A stretch of DNA of 64,000 nucleotides from Sphingobacterium sp. SGG-5 (lineage in GTDB: Bacteria > Bacteroidota > Bacteroidia > Sphingobacteriales > Sphingobacteriaceae), in NCBI RefSeq assembly GCF_011043525.1, contig NZ_JAAKGO010000006.1, positions 1 through 64,000 of the forward strand, written 5' to 3'. Each line of letters opens with the position of its first letter. Position 1 is the first letter of the stretch. Below are positions 50,171-59,631 of this stretch, in pieces. Position numbers and translations under genes: made by a program. Under the pieces are notes generated by a model, which saw only the letters and a list, made by a program, of their open reading frames with translations, was not told where the DNA came from and did not search any database.

Positions 50171-52108
50171 TTATGCTATTTCGTTCGAATCGCTTTGTAT
50201 GATATGTCCTTCGTCGAGCTGTTCGTAAACCGAATTTTGGCTTTTGAATTCCGGAACTATTGACTTCATATGTCGCACGACGTTGATGGTATGCTGGGTT
50301 GCCAATAAGGAGAAAAGTTCTTCCAGCTGCTGCATCACATGGTTATAATCGTTTTCCCGAACTTTTGCCACCATGATTTTTTCATGATAGGTCGGCAATG
50401 TGTTCTCCAGATCATTCAGCAGCTCTTCATACAACTTTTCGCCGGGTCGCAGACCTGTAAATTTAATATCGATGTCCTGATAAGGTACATACCCCGATAG
50501 TTTTATCATCTTCTCGGCCAGATCGACGATCTTGACCGATTTCCCCATGTCGAATACATAGATCTCTCCGCCATTGCCCATGCAGCCGGCTTCGACGACC
50601 AGCTGGCATGCCTCGGGGATCGTCATAAAATATCGGGTAATTTCCGGGTGAGTGACCGTGACCGGTCCCCCTTTTTCAATCTGTTCGCGGAAACGGGGAA
50701 TAACCGACCCATTGGAACCTAATACATTTCCAAATCGGGTCGTGATAAATTTGGTGACATTCTTACCATAGGTAGTTGCCAGGTTGGCGTTTAAGGCTTG
50801 CACATAGATTTCGGCAATCCGTTTGGTCGCACCCATGATGTTGGTCGGATTTACCGCTTTGTCTGTGGATACCAGCACAAATTTCTGAACGCCATATTCT
50901 ACCGATAATGTCGCTATATTATAGGTCCCCCAAACGTTTGTCTGGACACCCTCTATAGGATGATTCTCCATCATAGGCACATGCTTGTAAGCGGCAGCGT
51001 GGAAAACGACCTGAGGTCGGAATGTCTCGAAAAGAGCTTTCATACGCTCGATATTTTTAACATCGGCGATATAGGAATGGTACAGTTGATCCTTGAAGTT
51101 GTCCTGAAGATCGAGATGTAGGTTGTGTAAAGGTGATTCGGCTTGATCACATAACACGATCATCTTCGGATTGTACTTGCCCAGCTGTTTAGCTATCTCA
51201 CTTCCGATCGAACCTGCGGCACCGGTTACTAATATGCGTTTTCCTTCCAATTGTTCCCGAATACACTCATTGTTGATAATGATTTGCGACCGTTCCAGTA
51301 AATCTTCAATCTTGACCTTCTGAATTTGATTGACGTTCAATCCTCCATTCATTATTCTGTTGATAGGAGGGAGGGTCAGGACATGGATATCATGTTCGAG
51401 ACACTGATCAATCAGTGTAGACTTTTTGTCCGGAGCGATATGATGGGAAGCAAAAATAAGTTCGTCTACATCCAGTTTTTTAATCACTTTTCCCAACTCG
51501 TCGGAATTGAAAATTTTAATGCCGTCAATGGACTTGCCGATTTTATCATGATTATCATCGAGATATCCCACAATAATTCTGTTGGAAGTCGGGTCATGGT
51601 CAAAAGTTCGCTTCACTGCTATTCCAAGATCGCCTGCCCCATATACCAACACGTTTTTCTTCGTTTTCTTGATTGTCCGCGTGTATTGGAAGAAAACTTT
51701 AATAGAGGTACGATATGTGATCAATGCTAAAAATAGAAGTAGGCCATATACGATGATAAACTGTGTATTGATCAATGATGGGATGGCCAATGCAACGAGT
51801 ACTAATTTAGCGGTAAATAGTAATGTCTGGGCAAAAAGTACGGTGGAGAGTATACGTATGGAATCTACAGCGCTGGTATAGCGGATAATGCCGCGGTATA
51901 GTCGAAAAGCGATAAAAGAAATTCCGGTAGCACTCAAGGTGAATAAAAATAATATCGCAGTGTCCCGCGTTCGGAATTGGACAAAACTAAAATTATGAAA
52001 TAGAAGATACGCACATATAAAAGCGACAGCCGCAATGCATAGGTCTAGTGCGAAGATTATCCATCGAGGGACGATCTTTATATGGTTAATAACTTTTAGA
52101 ATTTTCAT
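50171..52108 (-). CDS. Polysaccharide biosynthesis nucleoside-diphosphate-sugar epimerase/dehydratase (FlaA1/CapD/WbpM-type)
   Basis: A 645-aa protein with four N-terminal membrane helices (about 14-135), a first Rossmann-type domain (VLVYGAGDLGIAVKRTF), and the SDR dehydratase domain from about 290 (ILVTGAAGSIGSEIAKQL ... VFHAAAYKHVPMMENHPIEGVQTNVWGT ... VSTDKAVNPTNIMGATKRIAE ... RFGNVLGSNGSVIPRF). Met replaces Tyr in the YxxxK motif, as in WbpM-type 4,6-dehydratases. It probably makes UDP-4-keto-6-deoxy-GlcNAc for capsule or glycans. The minus-strand -7 TAACTTTG (plus 52130-52137) lies just upstream. Confidence 0.92.
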   Translation of the reverse strand: MKILKVINHIKIVPRWIIFALDLCIAAVAFICAYLLFHNFSFVQFRTRDTAILFLFTLSATGISFIAFRLYRGIIRYTSAVDSIRILSTVLFAQTLLFTAKLVLVALAIPSLINTQFIIVYGLLLFLALITYRTSIKVFFQYTRTIKKTKKNVLVYGAGDLGIAVKRTFDHDPTSNRIIVGYLDDNHDKIGKSIDGIKIFNSDELGKVIKKLDVDELIFASHHIAPDKKSTLIDQCLEHDIHVLTLPPINRIMNGGLNVNQIQKVKIEDLLERSQIIINNECIREQLEGKRILVTGAAGSIGSEIAKQLGKYNPKMIVLCDQAESPLHNLHLDLQDNFKDQLYHSYIADVKNIERMKALFETFRPQVVFHAAAYKHVPMMENHPIEGVQTNVWGTYNIATLSVEYGVQKFVLVSTDKAVNPTNIMGATKRIAEIYVQALNANLATTYGKNVTKFITTRFGNVLGSNGSVIPRFREQIEKGGPVTVTHPEITRYFMTIPEACQLVVEAGCMGNGGEIYVFDMGKSVKIVDLAEKMIKLSGYVPYQDIDIKFTGLRPGEKLYEELLNDLENTLPTYHEKIMVAKVRENDYNHVMQQLEELFSLLATQHTINVVRHMKSIVPEFKSQNSVYEQLDEGHIIQSDSNEIA

Positions 52109-52129
52109 GTTTTAAAAAAGGTTGTTAAA

Positions 52130-52137
52130 CAAAGTTA
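52130..52137 (-). promoter_or_regulatory. -7 promoter element for the dehydratase gene
   Basis: Plus-strand CAAAGTTA reads TAACTTTG on minus, a TAnnTTTG match about 22 bp before the ATG at 52108. It is divergent from the ald gene at 52244. Confidence 0.45.
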
Positions 52138-52243
52138 ATATAAAAAACATAGAAATAATTAAATAGTTGGCTATTCGAAGTGATTTATCTGCCATAATAT
52201 CAATAGGATTCGGTAAATTTAGTGTCTTGTAACTACAGTAACC

Positions 52244-53455
52244 ATGAATAATATGTCAAAAGCGGCCGGAGAGGTGCTAGGAGAGCCGAAGGAAGAGCGA
52301 CAAGCAATCGCTACGTCCAGGAATAGTTTGATCATTGGAATCCCTAAAGAAATTGTCTTTCAGGAAAATAGGATAGCCTTGACGCCTTTGTCTGTAGCCC
52401 TGTTGGTCGAACATGGACATCAAGTGATTATCGAAACACAGGCGGGCGCGGCTTCCAACTTTATGGATCATCATTATAGCGAACAGGGTGCCCAGATTGT
52501 TTATGAGCGCGAGGCCGTATTTAAGGCGGACATTATTATTAAGATTGCCAGTCCGACCTTGGAAGAAGTGGGGTTGATGAAGAACAAGCAGATTTTGCTG
52601 TCCAGTCAGCAACCTTCCTTATTGGAAAGAAGTATCCTGCAGGCGATGATAAAGAAGCAAATTACGGCTTTATCTTATGAATATTTACAAGATGAAGGTG
52701 GACATCTCACTGTTGTTCGGGCGATGAGCGAAATTGTCGGTGCGACATCTATCTTGATTGCTGCGGAGTATTTATCCAACATTTTTGATGGTAAGGGGTT
52801 AATGCTGGGCGGTGTTACCGGCGTTCCACCGACAGAAATTGTTATTATCGGAGCAGGTACTGTAGGCGAGTTTGCGGCACGCACAGCCATCGCGTTAGGC
52901 GCGCAGGTAAAAGTGTTCGATAGTTCTGTCTATCGATTGAGACGTCTGCAAAATAATGTAGGTAGTCGTGTGTTTACCTCGGTGATACAGCCATTGATAC
53001 TCAATAAAGCCGTACGTTCGTGTGATGTCGTCATTGGTGCTTTGCGTGCACGGAATGGCCGTTCGCCGTGTATAATCTCCGAAGACACCGTGTCGGGAAT
53101 GAAACCGAATTCTGTGCTGATTGATGTTTCCATTGATCAGGGGGGATGTTTTGAAACATCAGAAATTACCTCACACGATAATCCGATCTTTCGGAAATAT
53201 GATGTCATACACTATTGCGTGCCCAATATTGCATCGCGGGTAGCGCGTACGGCCACCTATGCGATGACCAATATATTTACGCCCATATTGTTGCAGATCG
53301 GGGATTGTGGTGGGCTTCGTAATCTGATCTGGACACATCAGGGAGTCCGTCATGCGGTGTATCTCTTCCAGGGAAGTTTGACGAACAAAGATATTGCCGA
53401 AAAATTCAACATGTCTTTTAAAGATTTAAGTTTAATGATCGTTGCTAATCAATAA
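52244..53455 (+). CDS. ald: Alanine dehydrogenase
   Basis: A 403-aa protein: IGIPKEIVFQENRIALTPLSVALLVEHGHQVIIETQAG (AlaDh/PNT N domain), ILLSSQQPSLLERSIL, then EIVIIGAGTVGEFAARTAIALGAQVKVFD (NAD site) and VLIDVSIDQGGCFETS, HYCVPNIASRVARTATYAMTN. It interconverts alanine and pyruvate. In Bacteroidota it often lies near tsaE and porX, as it does here within 5 kb, separated by four other genes. Start at ATG 52244 or the next ATG at 52253. Confidence 0.9.
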   Translation: MNNMSKAAGEVLGEPKEERQAIATSRNSLIIGIPKEIVFQENRIALTPLSVALLVEHGHQVIIETQAGAASNFMDHHYSEQGAQIVYEREAVFKADIIIKIASPTLEEVGLMKNKQILLSSQQPSLLERSILQAMIKKQITALSYEYLQDEGGHLTVVRAMSEIVGATSILIAAEYLSNIFDGKGLMLGGVTGVPPTEIVIIGAGTVGEFAARTAIALGAQVKVFDSSVYRLRRLQNNVGSRVFTSVIQPLILNKAVRSCDVVIGALRARNGRSPCIISEDTVSGMKPNSVLIDVSIDQGGCFETSEITSHDNPIFRKYDVIHYCVPNIASRVARTATYAMTNIFTPILLQIGDCGGLRNLIWTHQGVRHAVYLFQGSLTNKDIAEKFNMSFKDLSLMIVANQ

Positions 53456-53466
53456 AATTCCTTTTT

Positions 53467-54339
53467 ATGTATAAGTATATTTGTTTCTTTCTTTGTATCG
53501 GTATGTCAGGTATAGTAATAGCTCAGGAAAAAATCGAACTCTACCCAGGAGGTGTAATTAACCACAAGGCTGGTATTGAATTGGGTGAAAACGTAACTGA
53601 ATTTTATAGCTATCAACCTGCTAAGGTAAGTTCCGATATTGCTTTTTTAATCATTCCGGGAGGGGGATACGGCAAAGTGGCTATACAACACGAAGGGCAT
53701 GACGTCGCCAAGAGGCTACAGGATTTGGGTTACGCCTCTTTTGTATTGCGATACAGGTTACCAAAGGCAGACCAACAGGAAGACAAGCGTATCGCGCCCA
53801 TTCAGGATGCGCAGTCTGCACTGGCTTATATCCGGGCGCATGCTGAAGAGTTAGGAAATATAAGGTATGTCGGTGTTATCGGGTTTTCGGCCGGTGGACA
53901 TTTGGCCTCTACGTTGTCGACACATTTTATGACAGATTACCGAACAGGCGCACCTGCAAAAATGAATTTACGTCCTGATTTTTCGATATTGGCCTATCCC
54001 GTCATCTCAATGGATGATAAAATCACTCATATGGGGTCCAAAAAGAATCTTATCGGGCCCGATTTTCTGGAGGACGATGTGCGTCGTTTTTCCAACGAGT
54101 TGAACATTAATTCACATACGCCTCCGGCATTCCTAATACATGCAGCCGATGATAAGGCTGTGCCTATCGCCAATAGCGAACGTTATCTAAATAAGCTCAA
54201 GTCTAGCGGTGTTGCGGCTGCTCTTTTTCGATACGAAACGGGAGGGCACGGATTTGGGCTAAACAATAAAACGGATAACCATAACTGGTTTAATGCAATG
54301 CTGGTGTGGGTAAATGACCTGCCGCTTGGAGAGTACTAA
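53467..54339 (+). CDS. Exported alpha/beta hydrolase (esterase/acetyl-xylan-esterase-like)
   Basis: A 290-aa protein with a signal peptide (ending MSGIVIAQ, about residue 20). Hydrolase motifs: LIIPGGGYGKVA (oxyanion hole region), nucleophile elbow GFSAGGHLA, an acid near FLIHAADDKAVPI and histidine GGHGFG. It fits the BD-FAE-like group. Substrate not known. It lies 11 bp after ald and overlaps the convergent ABC gene by 4 bp at the stops. Confidence 0.87.
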   Translation: MYKYICFFLCIGMSGIVIAQEKIELYPGGVINHKAGIELGENVTEFYSYQPAKVSSDIAFLIIPGGGYGKVAIQHEGHDVAKRLQDLGYASFVLRYRLPKADQQEDKRIAPIQDAQSALAYIRAHAEELGNIRYVGVIGFSAGGHLASTLSTHFMTDYRTGAPAKMNLRPDFSILAYPVISMDDKITHMGSKKNLIGPDFLEDDVRRFSNELNINSHTPPAFLIHAADDKAVPIANSERYLNKLKSSGVAAALFRYETGGHGFGLNNKTDNHNWFNAMLVWVNDLPLGEY

Positions 54340-55379
54340 AAAGAAATATATTCCTTGACGACGATGTCTACCTTAGTATACTGGTCAAGTGTAGATGTCT
54401 CCTGCGCGATGGCATGCAAGGCAATCTCGTCGTCCCCAATGACGTACTCTCTATAGAATCCCCGAAACCGGATATCTTTGATTTCAAAGGGTGACTGTGG
54501 ATTTTCACGAACGCTGATCCACTCCTGATGCACAGCGATAATACTGTTGACAGACAACCCTATCTTTTTCGCCTGTGTAGGTGTGAGTGTATTGCTTTTA
54601 GCTAATAAACGTGCCGTGTATGGGTTTTTGGGATGGAAATAAAGCGATTTGGGGTTTCCAAAATCGACAATCCGACCGTCTTTCAGGACGAGCAGATCGT
54701 CCGCCATACCCAATACTTCGGCAGGATCGTGCGATACTAAGATGACGGTAAGACCGGTGTCTTCGACTATTTTGCGGATATCCTGTTGTAGGGCATCCCG
54801 AAAGGCAGCATCCACTTGATTAAACGGTTCGTCCATCAAAAGCACTTCCGGCTCGTTGATAAGTGCGCGCGCTATCGCTACACGCTGCCGCTCGCCGCCA
54901 CTCAGGTCCGCCACACGATGTTGTGCCAAATGCGCAATGCGGAGTCGGTCCAGTACTTCTTGTGTTTTACGGTTTTTGCCTTCGATATCGGTATTAGAGA
55001 GCTGTGACGCGATATTGTCCCATACCTTGGCATAATGATTGAGGTCGTCAAACCCCTGAGAGACCAGTTTCATGGCATCGTGGCCGGGAATGAGTTTGTC
55101 CTTTCTTGTCGGTACCAACCACCCTCGGTATCTTATCTCACCCGACTGGGGCTCCAGCAGACCGTAAATAAGCCGGAGCAGGCTGCTCTTGCCACTACCT
55201 GACTCCCCGATGATGGCCGTGATTTTATTTTCTGCTATGTCAAAGTCGATACCATCGACCGCTACAGTTTCTTTTGCTCCCTCAAAAGCCACAGTCACAT
55301 TCCTTCCATGGATTAAGGACACATCTTGAAGTTGTGTGTCATTAAAAATAGATGTACAGGAAGCGGAAGAATTACTCAT
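54336..55379 (-). CDS. ABC transporter ATP-binding protein (orphan, no permease nearby)
   Basis: 347 aa from ATG 55379. Walker A GESGSGKSSLLRLIYG, Q-loop LVSQGFDDLNHYAKVWDN, signature LSGGERQRVAIARAL, Walker B VLLMDEPFNQVD, H-loop VILVSHDPAEVL: a complete ATPase. The C-terminal ~90 residues (LARLLAKSNTLTPTQ ... VKEYISF) form an extra domain like those of PotA/MetN-type importers. No permease or binding protein is adjacent. The start at 55379 was chosen over one 12 codons earlier because the latter overlaps the OMP gene. Confidence 0.85.
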   Translation of the reverse strand: MSNSSASCTSIFNDTQLQDVSLIHGRNVTVAFEGAKETVAVDGIDFDIAENKITAIIGESGSGKSSLLRLIYGLLEPQSGEIRYRGWLVPTRKDKLIPGHDAMKLVSQGFDDLNHYAKVWDNIASQLSNTDIEGKNRKTQEVLDRLRIAHLAQHRVADLSGGERQRVAIARALINEPEVLLMDEPFNQVDAAFRDALQQDIRKIVEDTGLTVILVSHDPAEVLGMADDLLVLKDGRIVDFGNPKSLYFHPKNPYTARLLAKSNTLTPTQAKKIGLSVNSIIAVHQEWISVRENPQSPFEIKDIRFRGFYREYVIGDDEIALHAIAQETSTLDQYTKVDIVVKEYISF

Positions 55380-55392
55380 AAATATATCACGG

Positions 55393-56112
55393 TTAAAATC
55401 CAAGCGATGCCCCAAAGGCCATATTTTGCAGACCTTTCAGCTCTGGACTGTTTTCGAACATATCATTCAAGTAATATTTGGCGAATAAGCCGAACCTATC
55501 ATATCCTACCCGAATAAACGGTCCATATTGGAATGTTGCTAAATTGTAATCATTTTTGAATTTCTGTTTACCGTCCTTTTCGCTTTTCAGACGTTGTGTA
55601 CCTTTTAATAATACACCCGTCGTGAGGCCGAAAGCGATTTTTGATCGATTGCCATTGGCATATTTCCGACTTCGCCATTCAAAAGTCAACGGCACCCGTA
55701 AATAGGTCGAAGTGAGTATGTTCTTTTCGTAAGCGATCTCTTCAGGATCAATATCTTGATAAGACAGGGGCGACGTGTTGCGATCAAAGAGGATGTTTTT
55801 CTCCAGGCGGATATAGTTCCATTCTACGCCTGCAGAAAGAAAGGTTTTGAATTTGTCCGTAAAGCGAAGACCCGCCTGTAGGACGTCAAACCCGAAATTT
55901 GATGCTTTTTTGTAAGACAGAAATGTATTGTTCTCCGACAGCTGGAAAGATCCATTATCCATCAGTCTGGAGAAGCCCCATTCTATGCGGGAAAAAGTAA
56001 GGCCGCCATAGAGCCGCGGATAAGCTACGCTTACACTGTCCTCCTGTGCGGAGGCACGGTAGGTGAGCAGAAAAATGATCCCGAAAGTTAGGGCAGCAAT
56101 TTGTCGTTTCAT
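55393..56112 (-). CDS. Outer-membrane beta-barrel protein
   Basis: A 239-aa protein with a signal peptide (LLTYRASAQ) and alternating strands: PRLYGGLTFSRIEWGFSRL, FGFDVLQAGLRFTDKFKTFLSAGVEWNYIRL, YLRVPLTFEWRSR, KIAFGLTTGVLLKGTQR and the tail FGASLGF ending in Phe. Function unknown; PorT-like barrels have this size, but no specific motif allows naming. It lies 5 bp from tsaE on the same strand. Confidence 0.75.
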   Translation of the reverse strand: MKRQIAALTFGIIFLLTYRASAQEDSVSVAYPRLYGGLTFSRIEWGFSRLMDNGSFQLSENNTFLSYKKASNFGFDVLQAGLRFTDKFKTFLSAGVEWNYIRLEKNILFDRNTSPLSYQDIDPEEIAYEKNILTSTYLRVPLTFEWRSRKYANGNRSKIAFGLTTGVLLKGTQRLKSEKDGKQKFKNDYNLATFQYGPFIRVGYDRFGLFAKYYLNDMFENSPELKGLQNMAFGASLGF

Positions 56113-56117
56113 AAGCT

Positions 56118-56537
56118 CTACTTTTTTGTTTCGATAGTGATCGTCCGTTGTTGGTTTTCTGTAGCTTCCACAGCTATTTTGAGGTATTGTTCCGGCAGGA
56201 GGTTAGCGATTTTCTCCGGCCATTCGACAAAACAGTAATTTCCGGAATAAAAATATTCTTCATAGCCCAGATCGTATGCTTCCGATTCGTTTTTCAGCCG
56301 GTAGAAGTCAAAATGATAAAGTGTGCCCTTTTCCGCGCTGTATTCATTGACAATGGAAAAGGTTGGGCTGGAAGTCTGTTCCTGAACACCAAGTGTTACA
56401 CATAATGCATGGATAAGTGTCGTTTTGCCTGCCCCCATATTTCCGTAAAATAAGAAGATTCGTTCTTCCGGAAATGTGGAGATAATTTCCTGCGCCACAT
56501 CAGGCAGGTCGGACAGACTTTTTGCTACTAACGTCAT
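56118..56537 (-). CDS. tsaE: tRNA threonylcarbamoyladenosine biosynthesis ATPase TsaE
   Basis: A 139-aa P-loop protein: IFLFYGNMGAGKTTLIHALC (Walker A), TSSPTFSIVNEYSAEKGTLYHFDFYRLKNESEAYDLGYEEYF, NYCFVEWPEKI: diagnostic TsaE motifs. It is needed with TsaB and TsaD for t6A37 on tRNA. It lies 14 bp after porX on minus. Confidence 0.95.
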   Translation of the reverse strand: MTLVAKSLSDLPDVAQEIISTFPEERIFLFYGNMGAGKTTLIHALCVTLGVQEQTSSPTFSIVNEYSAEKGTLYHFDFYRLKNESEAYDLGYEEYFYSGNYCFVEWPEKIANLLPEQYLKIAVEATENQQRTITIETKK

Positions 56538-56551
56538 AAAAGCAAAAATAC

Positions 56552-58105
56552 CTATTTCGGTCTATAAGTTGCATACGGAATAATCATTTCTTCCAATGAT
56601 ATGCCTCCATGCTGGAATGTGCCGTTGTAATAGTTGACGAACTGGTTGTAATTATTGGGGTATACAAAATAATAGTCATCCTTGCTGAATACAAAGGTTG
56701 AACTGACGTTGATTTTGGGTAGCTGGGCAGCGTGTGGGTTTTTTATAACGAATACCTCTTTATCATTATAGTTGAGATTACGGCCCTGTTTGTACCTTAA
56801 ATTCGTATTGGTGTGGCGGTCACCGATAATTTTTGAAGGTTTTTTTACGCGGATAGTGCCATGATCTGTCGTGACGATCACCCGTACCTGACGCTGTGAT
56901 AACCATTTAATGAGGTCCAACAGGGGCGAATGTTCAAACCAGGAGAGCGTCAGCGAGCGATAGGCCGCCTCATCATTCGCCAGTTCTCGAATCATAGCCA
57001 TATCGGTACGTGCATGTGAAAGCATATCCACAAAATTATACACCAGCACATTCAGATCATTATTGAGCAATCTGTTGGCATTATCAAGCACTTCTTTTCC
57101 CTGCTCCAATGTCAGTATTTTCGTGTAGCTATGTTTGATTTCCGGCCGGTAGAGCCGCTTGATCTGATCCGCAAGGAAGACGTCTTCGTACATGTTTTTT
57201 CCACCTTCATCATCGTCATTCTGCCAGTGTTCAGGGAACCTTCTTTCCATTTCCAAGGGCGTCATCCCACTAAAAATAGCATTTCGTGCATATTGCGTTG
57301 CTGTGGGCAGAATGCTGAAATAGCAGGTCTCCTCTTCCAGATGGAAGTAATCGGTGATGACATCGTTTATCTGTTTCCATTGGTCATAACGCAGATTGTC
57401 GACCAGAAAAAGGAATGTCGGATAGTCGGGACTCAGATCGGGAAACACCTTCTTTCGGAACAGCTGATGGGAAAGAATAGGACCTGTCTCCGGATCATTC
57501 ATCCATTGCAGGTAATTGCGCTCGATGTATTTGGAAAAAAGCGTGTTGGCCTCTGACTTTTGCGTCGTAAGAATTTCATGCATACTTTCATCCTCCAATT
57601 TTTCCAGTGATAGTTCCCAATAGATCAATTTTTTATAGGCTTCCACCCATTCCTCGTGGGTCAGACTGTTGTTCATAATCATGCCTAGATTCCGAAATTC
57701 CTGCTGGTACGCCATAGATGTTTTTTCACTGACCAGGCGCTTGTTTTCCGTAAACTTCTTGATCGTCAGCAGGATTTGCTTGGGATTGACCGGTTTGATA
57801 AGATAATCATCAATCTTAGCGCCGATAGCATCTTCCATAAGATGTTCCTCTTCATTTTTGGTCACTAAGACTGTTGGAATAGAGGGATTGATCGATTTTA
57901 AAATATTTAATGTTTCGAGTCCCGTAAGTCCGGGCATATTTTCATCCAGAAACACGATATCAAAAGGTTCACTTTTAAAAGCTTCCACAGCATCGTTCCC
58001 GTTGTTTACCGTCGTTACTTTGTAATTCCTTTCTTCCAGCAACAGAATATGTGGTTTCAGGAATTCAATTTCATCATCTGCCCAAAGAACGTGCATTTTA
58101 GCCAT
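56552..58105 (-). CDS. porX: PorX: response regulator with PglZ-type domain, type IX secretion regulator
   Basis: A 517-aa protein with an N-terminal receiver (VLWADDEIEFLKPHI, phospho-acceptor Asp54 in VFLDENMPG, VLVTKNEEEHL, YLIKPVNP), a helical linker and a C-terminal PglZ/alkaline-phosphatase-like domain (TFLFLVDNLRYDQWK ... IVTTDHGTIRVKKPSKI ... YVYPNNYNQFVNYYNGTFQHGG). PorX works with the kinase PorY and a sigma factor to control type IX secretion genes. tsaE is downstream. Confidence 0.95.
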   Translation of the reverse strand: MAKMHVLWADDEIEFLKPHILLLEERNYKVTTVNNGNDAVEAFKSEPFDIVFLDENMPGLTGLETLNILKSINPSIPTVLVTKNEEEHLMEDAIGAKIDDYLIKPVNPKQILLTIKKFTENKRLVSEKTSMAYQQEFRNLGMIMNNSLTHEEWVEAYKKLIYWELSLEKLEDESMHEILTTQKSEANTLFSKYIERNYLQWMNDPETGPILSHQLFRKKVFPDLSPDYPTFLFLVDNLRYDQWKQINDVITDYFHLEEETCYFSILPTATQYARNAIFSGMTPLEMERRFPEHWQNDDDEGGKNMYEDVFLADQIKRLYRPEIKHSYTKILTLEQGKEVLDNANRLLNNDLNVLVYNFVDMLSHARTDMAMIRELANDEAAYRSLTLSWFEHSPLLDLIKWLSQRQVRVIVTTDHGTIRVKKPSKIIGDRHTNTNLRYKQGRNLNYNDKEVFVIKNPHAAQLPKINVSSTFVFSKDDYYFVYPNNYNQFVNYYNGTFQHGGISLEEMIIPYATYRPK

Positions 58106-58260
58106 GGTAATTATTTTAGTTGATTTTTTAATATATTGAATTAATAGTAAAGTGAGGAATTTTTATATTTCATTCACATAAAAATACTGTTTTTAGACCA
58201 AATACATGTTTGATATAAAGAATGCAGCCGATTTTTAACATAAATTAACTGCAATGTATG

Positions 58261-58268
58261 TATCTTTG
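58261..58268 (+). promoter_or_regulatory. -7 promoter element for the HD-domain gene
   Basis: TATCTTTG fits TAnnTTTG. It lies inside the longest in-frame reading, so a start at about 58258 would precede transcription. It supports TTG 58345. Confidence 0.5.
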
Positions 58269-58344
58269 CGGCTATCTTAGTACGTCCATTTTTATTTTAG
58301 AATCTATCACATGGTATAGACTAGTTAGCTTAAATATTCGCCTC

Positions 58345-59577
58345 TTGAACAAAAAGAAAATAATCAATGATCCAGTATACGGTTTTGTGTCAATACCGTC
58401 GGGTTTTATCTTTGATTTGATTCAGCACCCTTATTTGCAGCGGCTGAGGAATATTAAGCAGGTCAGTATGACCCATCTGGTTTATCCCGGAGCATTACAT
58501 ACCCGTTTTCAGCATGTGATCGGCGCAATGCATCTGATGCAGCTGGCTATCGATACGCTCCGCACGAAGGATGTTTTTATCAGTAAGGAAGAGGAAGAAG
58601 CCGCGCTGGCAGCCATTCTGTTGCACGATATCGGCCACGGGCCGTTTTCTCATTCCTTAGAACATACCATTATTGAAGGCGTATCGCATGAGACGATCTC
58701 GCATTTGTTGATGGATCAGCTCAATGCGGCATTTGGTGGTCAACTGGATTTAGCCATTACCATATTCAATAATCAGTATCCCCGTAAGTTTTTACACCAG
58801 CTGGTATCCAGCCAACTCGATACCGATCGCATGGATTATCTGAACCGGGACAGTTTTTTTACAGGTGTCTCGGAAGGCGTGATTTCGTTTGATCGTATCA
58901 TCAAGATGCTACATGTCCAGGATGGTGAACTGGTCGTGGAATTGAAAGGGATATATTCTGTCGAAAAATTTCTGATTGCGCGTAGGCTGATGTACTGGCA
59001 GGTCTACCTGCATAAGACCGTTATTACGGCCGAGCAAATGCTGATAAAAGCTTTGGCGCGGGCAAAAGAATTGAGCAATGCGGGTATGGTGCTTTTTGCT
59101 ACGCCGGCTTTACATCATTTTATGGTCAATAAGATCACGGCCGAAAATTTCAAGCAACAGGCGGTACACTTACACTGGTTTACCAAGCTGGATGACAACG
59201 ATATCTTATCCGCATTGAAGGTTTGGGTAGATCATGAGGATTTTGTCTTGTCCACGTTATGTCGGAAACTGCTGGACCGTGAATTGTTTCGGACGGCGAT
59301 GCGGAGCAATGATTTCGACGCCGATGAAATGAGAAATATACGATCACGGGTCAAAGATTATTTCGGAATAACAGCGCATGAAGTCGATTATTTTGTGTAT
59401 CATCAGGTTATCCGGAATAATGCTTACGATGCGGAACAGGATCCGATCAGAGTCGTCAACAATAAAGGCGAACTGATGGATATTGCAGAGGCCTCCGATC
59501 TTTCTAATCTCGAAGCCTTGGCAAAGAGTGTAGAAAAATACGCGGTGACGTATCCAAAAGAAATAGGTATAATTTAA
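58345..59577 (+). CDS. HD-domain phosphohydrolase
   Basis: 410 aa from TTG 58345 (NKKKIINDPVYGFVSIPSGFIFDLI). HD motifs: RLRNIKQVSMTHLVYPGALHTRFQHVIGAMHL, ILLHDIGHGPFSHSLEH (His-Asp pair) and SQLDTDRMDYLNRDSFFTGVSEG. It resembles dNTP or phosphate-ester hydrolases of the SAMHD1/YdhJ group. A conserved Bacteroidota neighbour of lpxD, which starts 54 bp downstream. A longer reading from 58258 is open but covers the promoter element. Confidence 0.88.
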   Translation: MNKKKIINDPVYGFVSIPSGFIFDLIQHPYLQRLRNIKQVSMTHLVYPGALHTRFQHVIGAMHLMQLAIDTLRTKDVFISKEEEEAALAAILLHDIGHGPFSHSLEHTIIEGVSHETISHLLMDQLNAAFGGQLDLAITIFNNQYPRKFLHQLVSSQLDTDRMDYLNRDSFFTGVSEGVISFDRIIKMLHVQDGELVVELKGIYSVEKFLIARRLMYWQVYLHKTVITAEQMLIKALARAKELSNAGMVLFATPALHHFMVNKITAENFKQQAVHLHWFTKLDDNDILSALKVWVDHEDFVLSTLCRKLLDRELFRTAMRSNDFDADEMRNIRSRVKDYFGITAHEVDYFVYHQVIRNNAYDAEQDPIRVVNNKGELMDIAEASDLSNLEALAKSVEKYAVTYPKEIGII

Positions 59578-59616
59578 AAAGAGGTATTAAAAAATAATTT
59601 TTTCTTTAGAAAAAGA

Positions 59617-59624
59617 TACATTTG
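59617..59624 (+). promoter_or_regulatory. -7 promoter element for lpxD
   Basis: TACATTTG fits TAnnTTTG and ends 7 bp before ATG 59632, implying a very short leader for the lipid A gene set. Confidence 0.45.
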
Positions 59625-59631
59625 TAAATTG

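Noticed and set aside
58258..58345. Upstream extension of the HD-domain protein
   Set aside because: The extension contains the -7 element TATCTTTG, and the protein resembles relatives only from the TTG at 58345.
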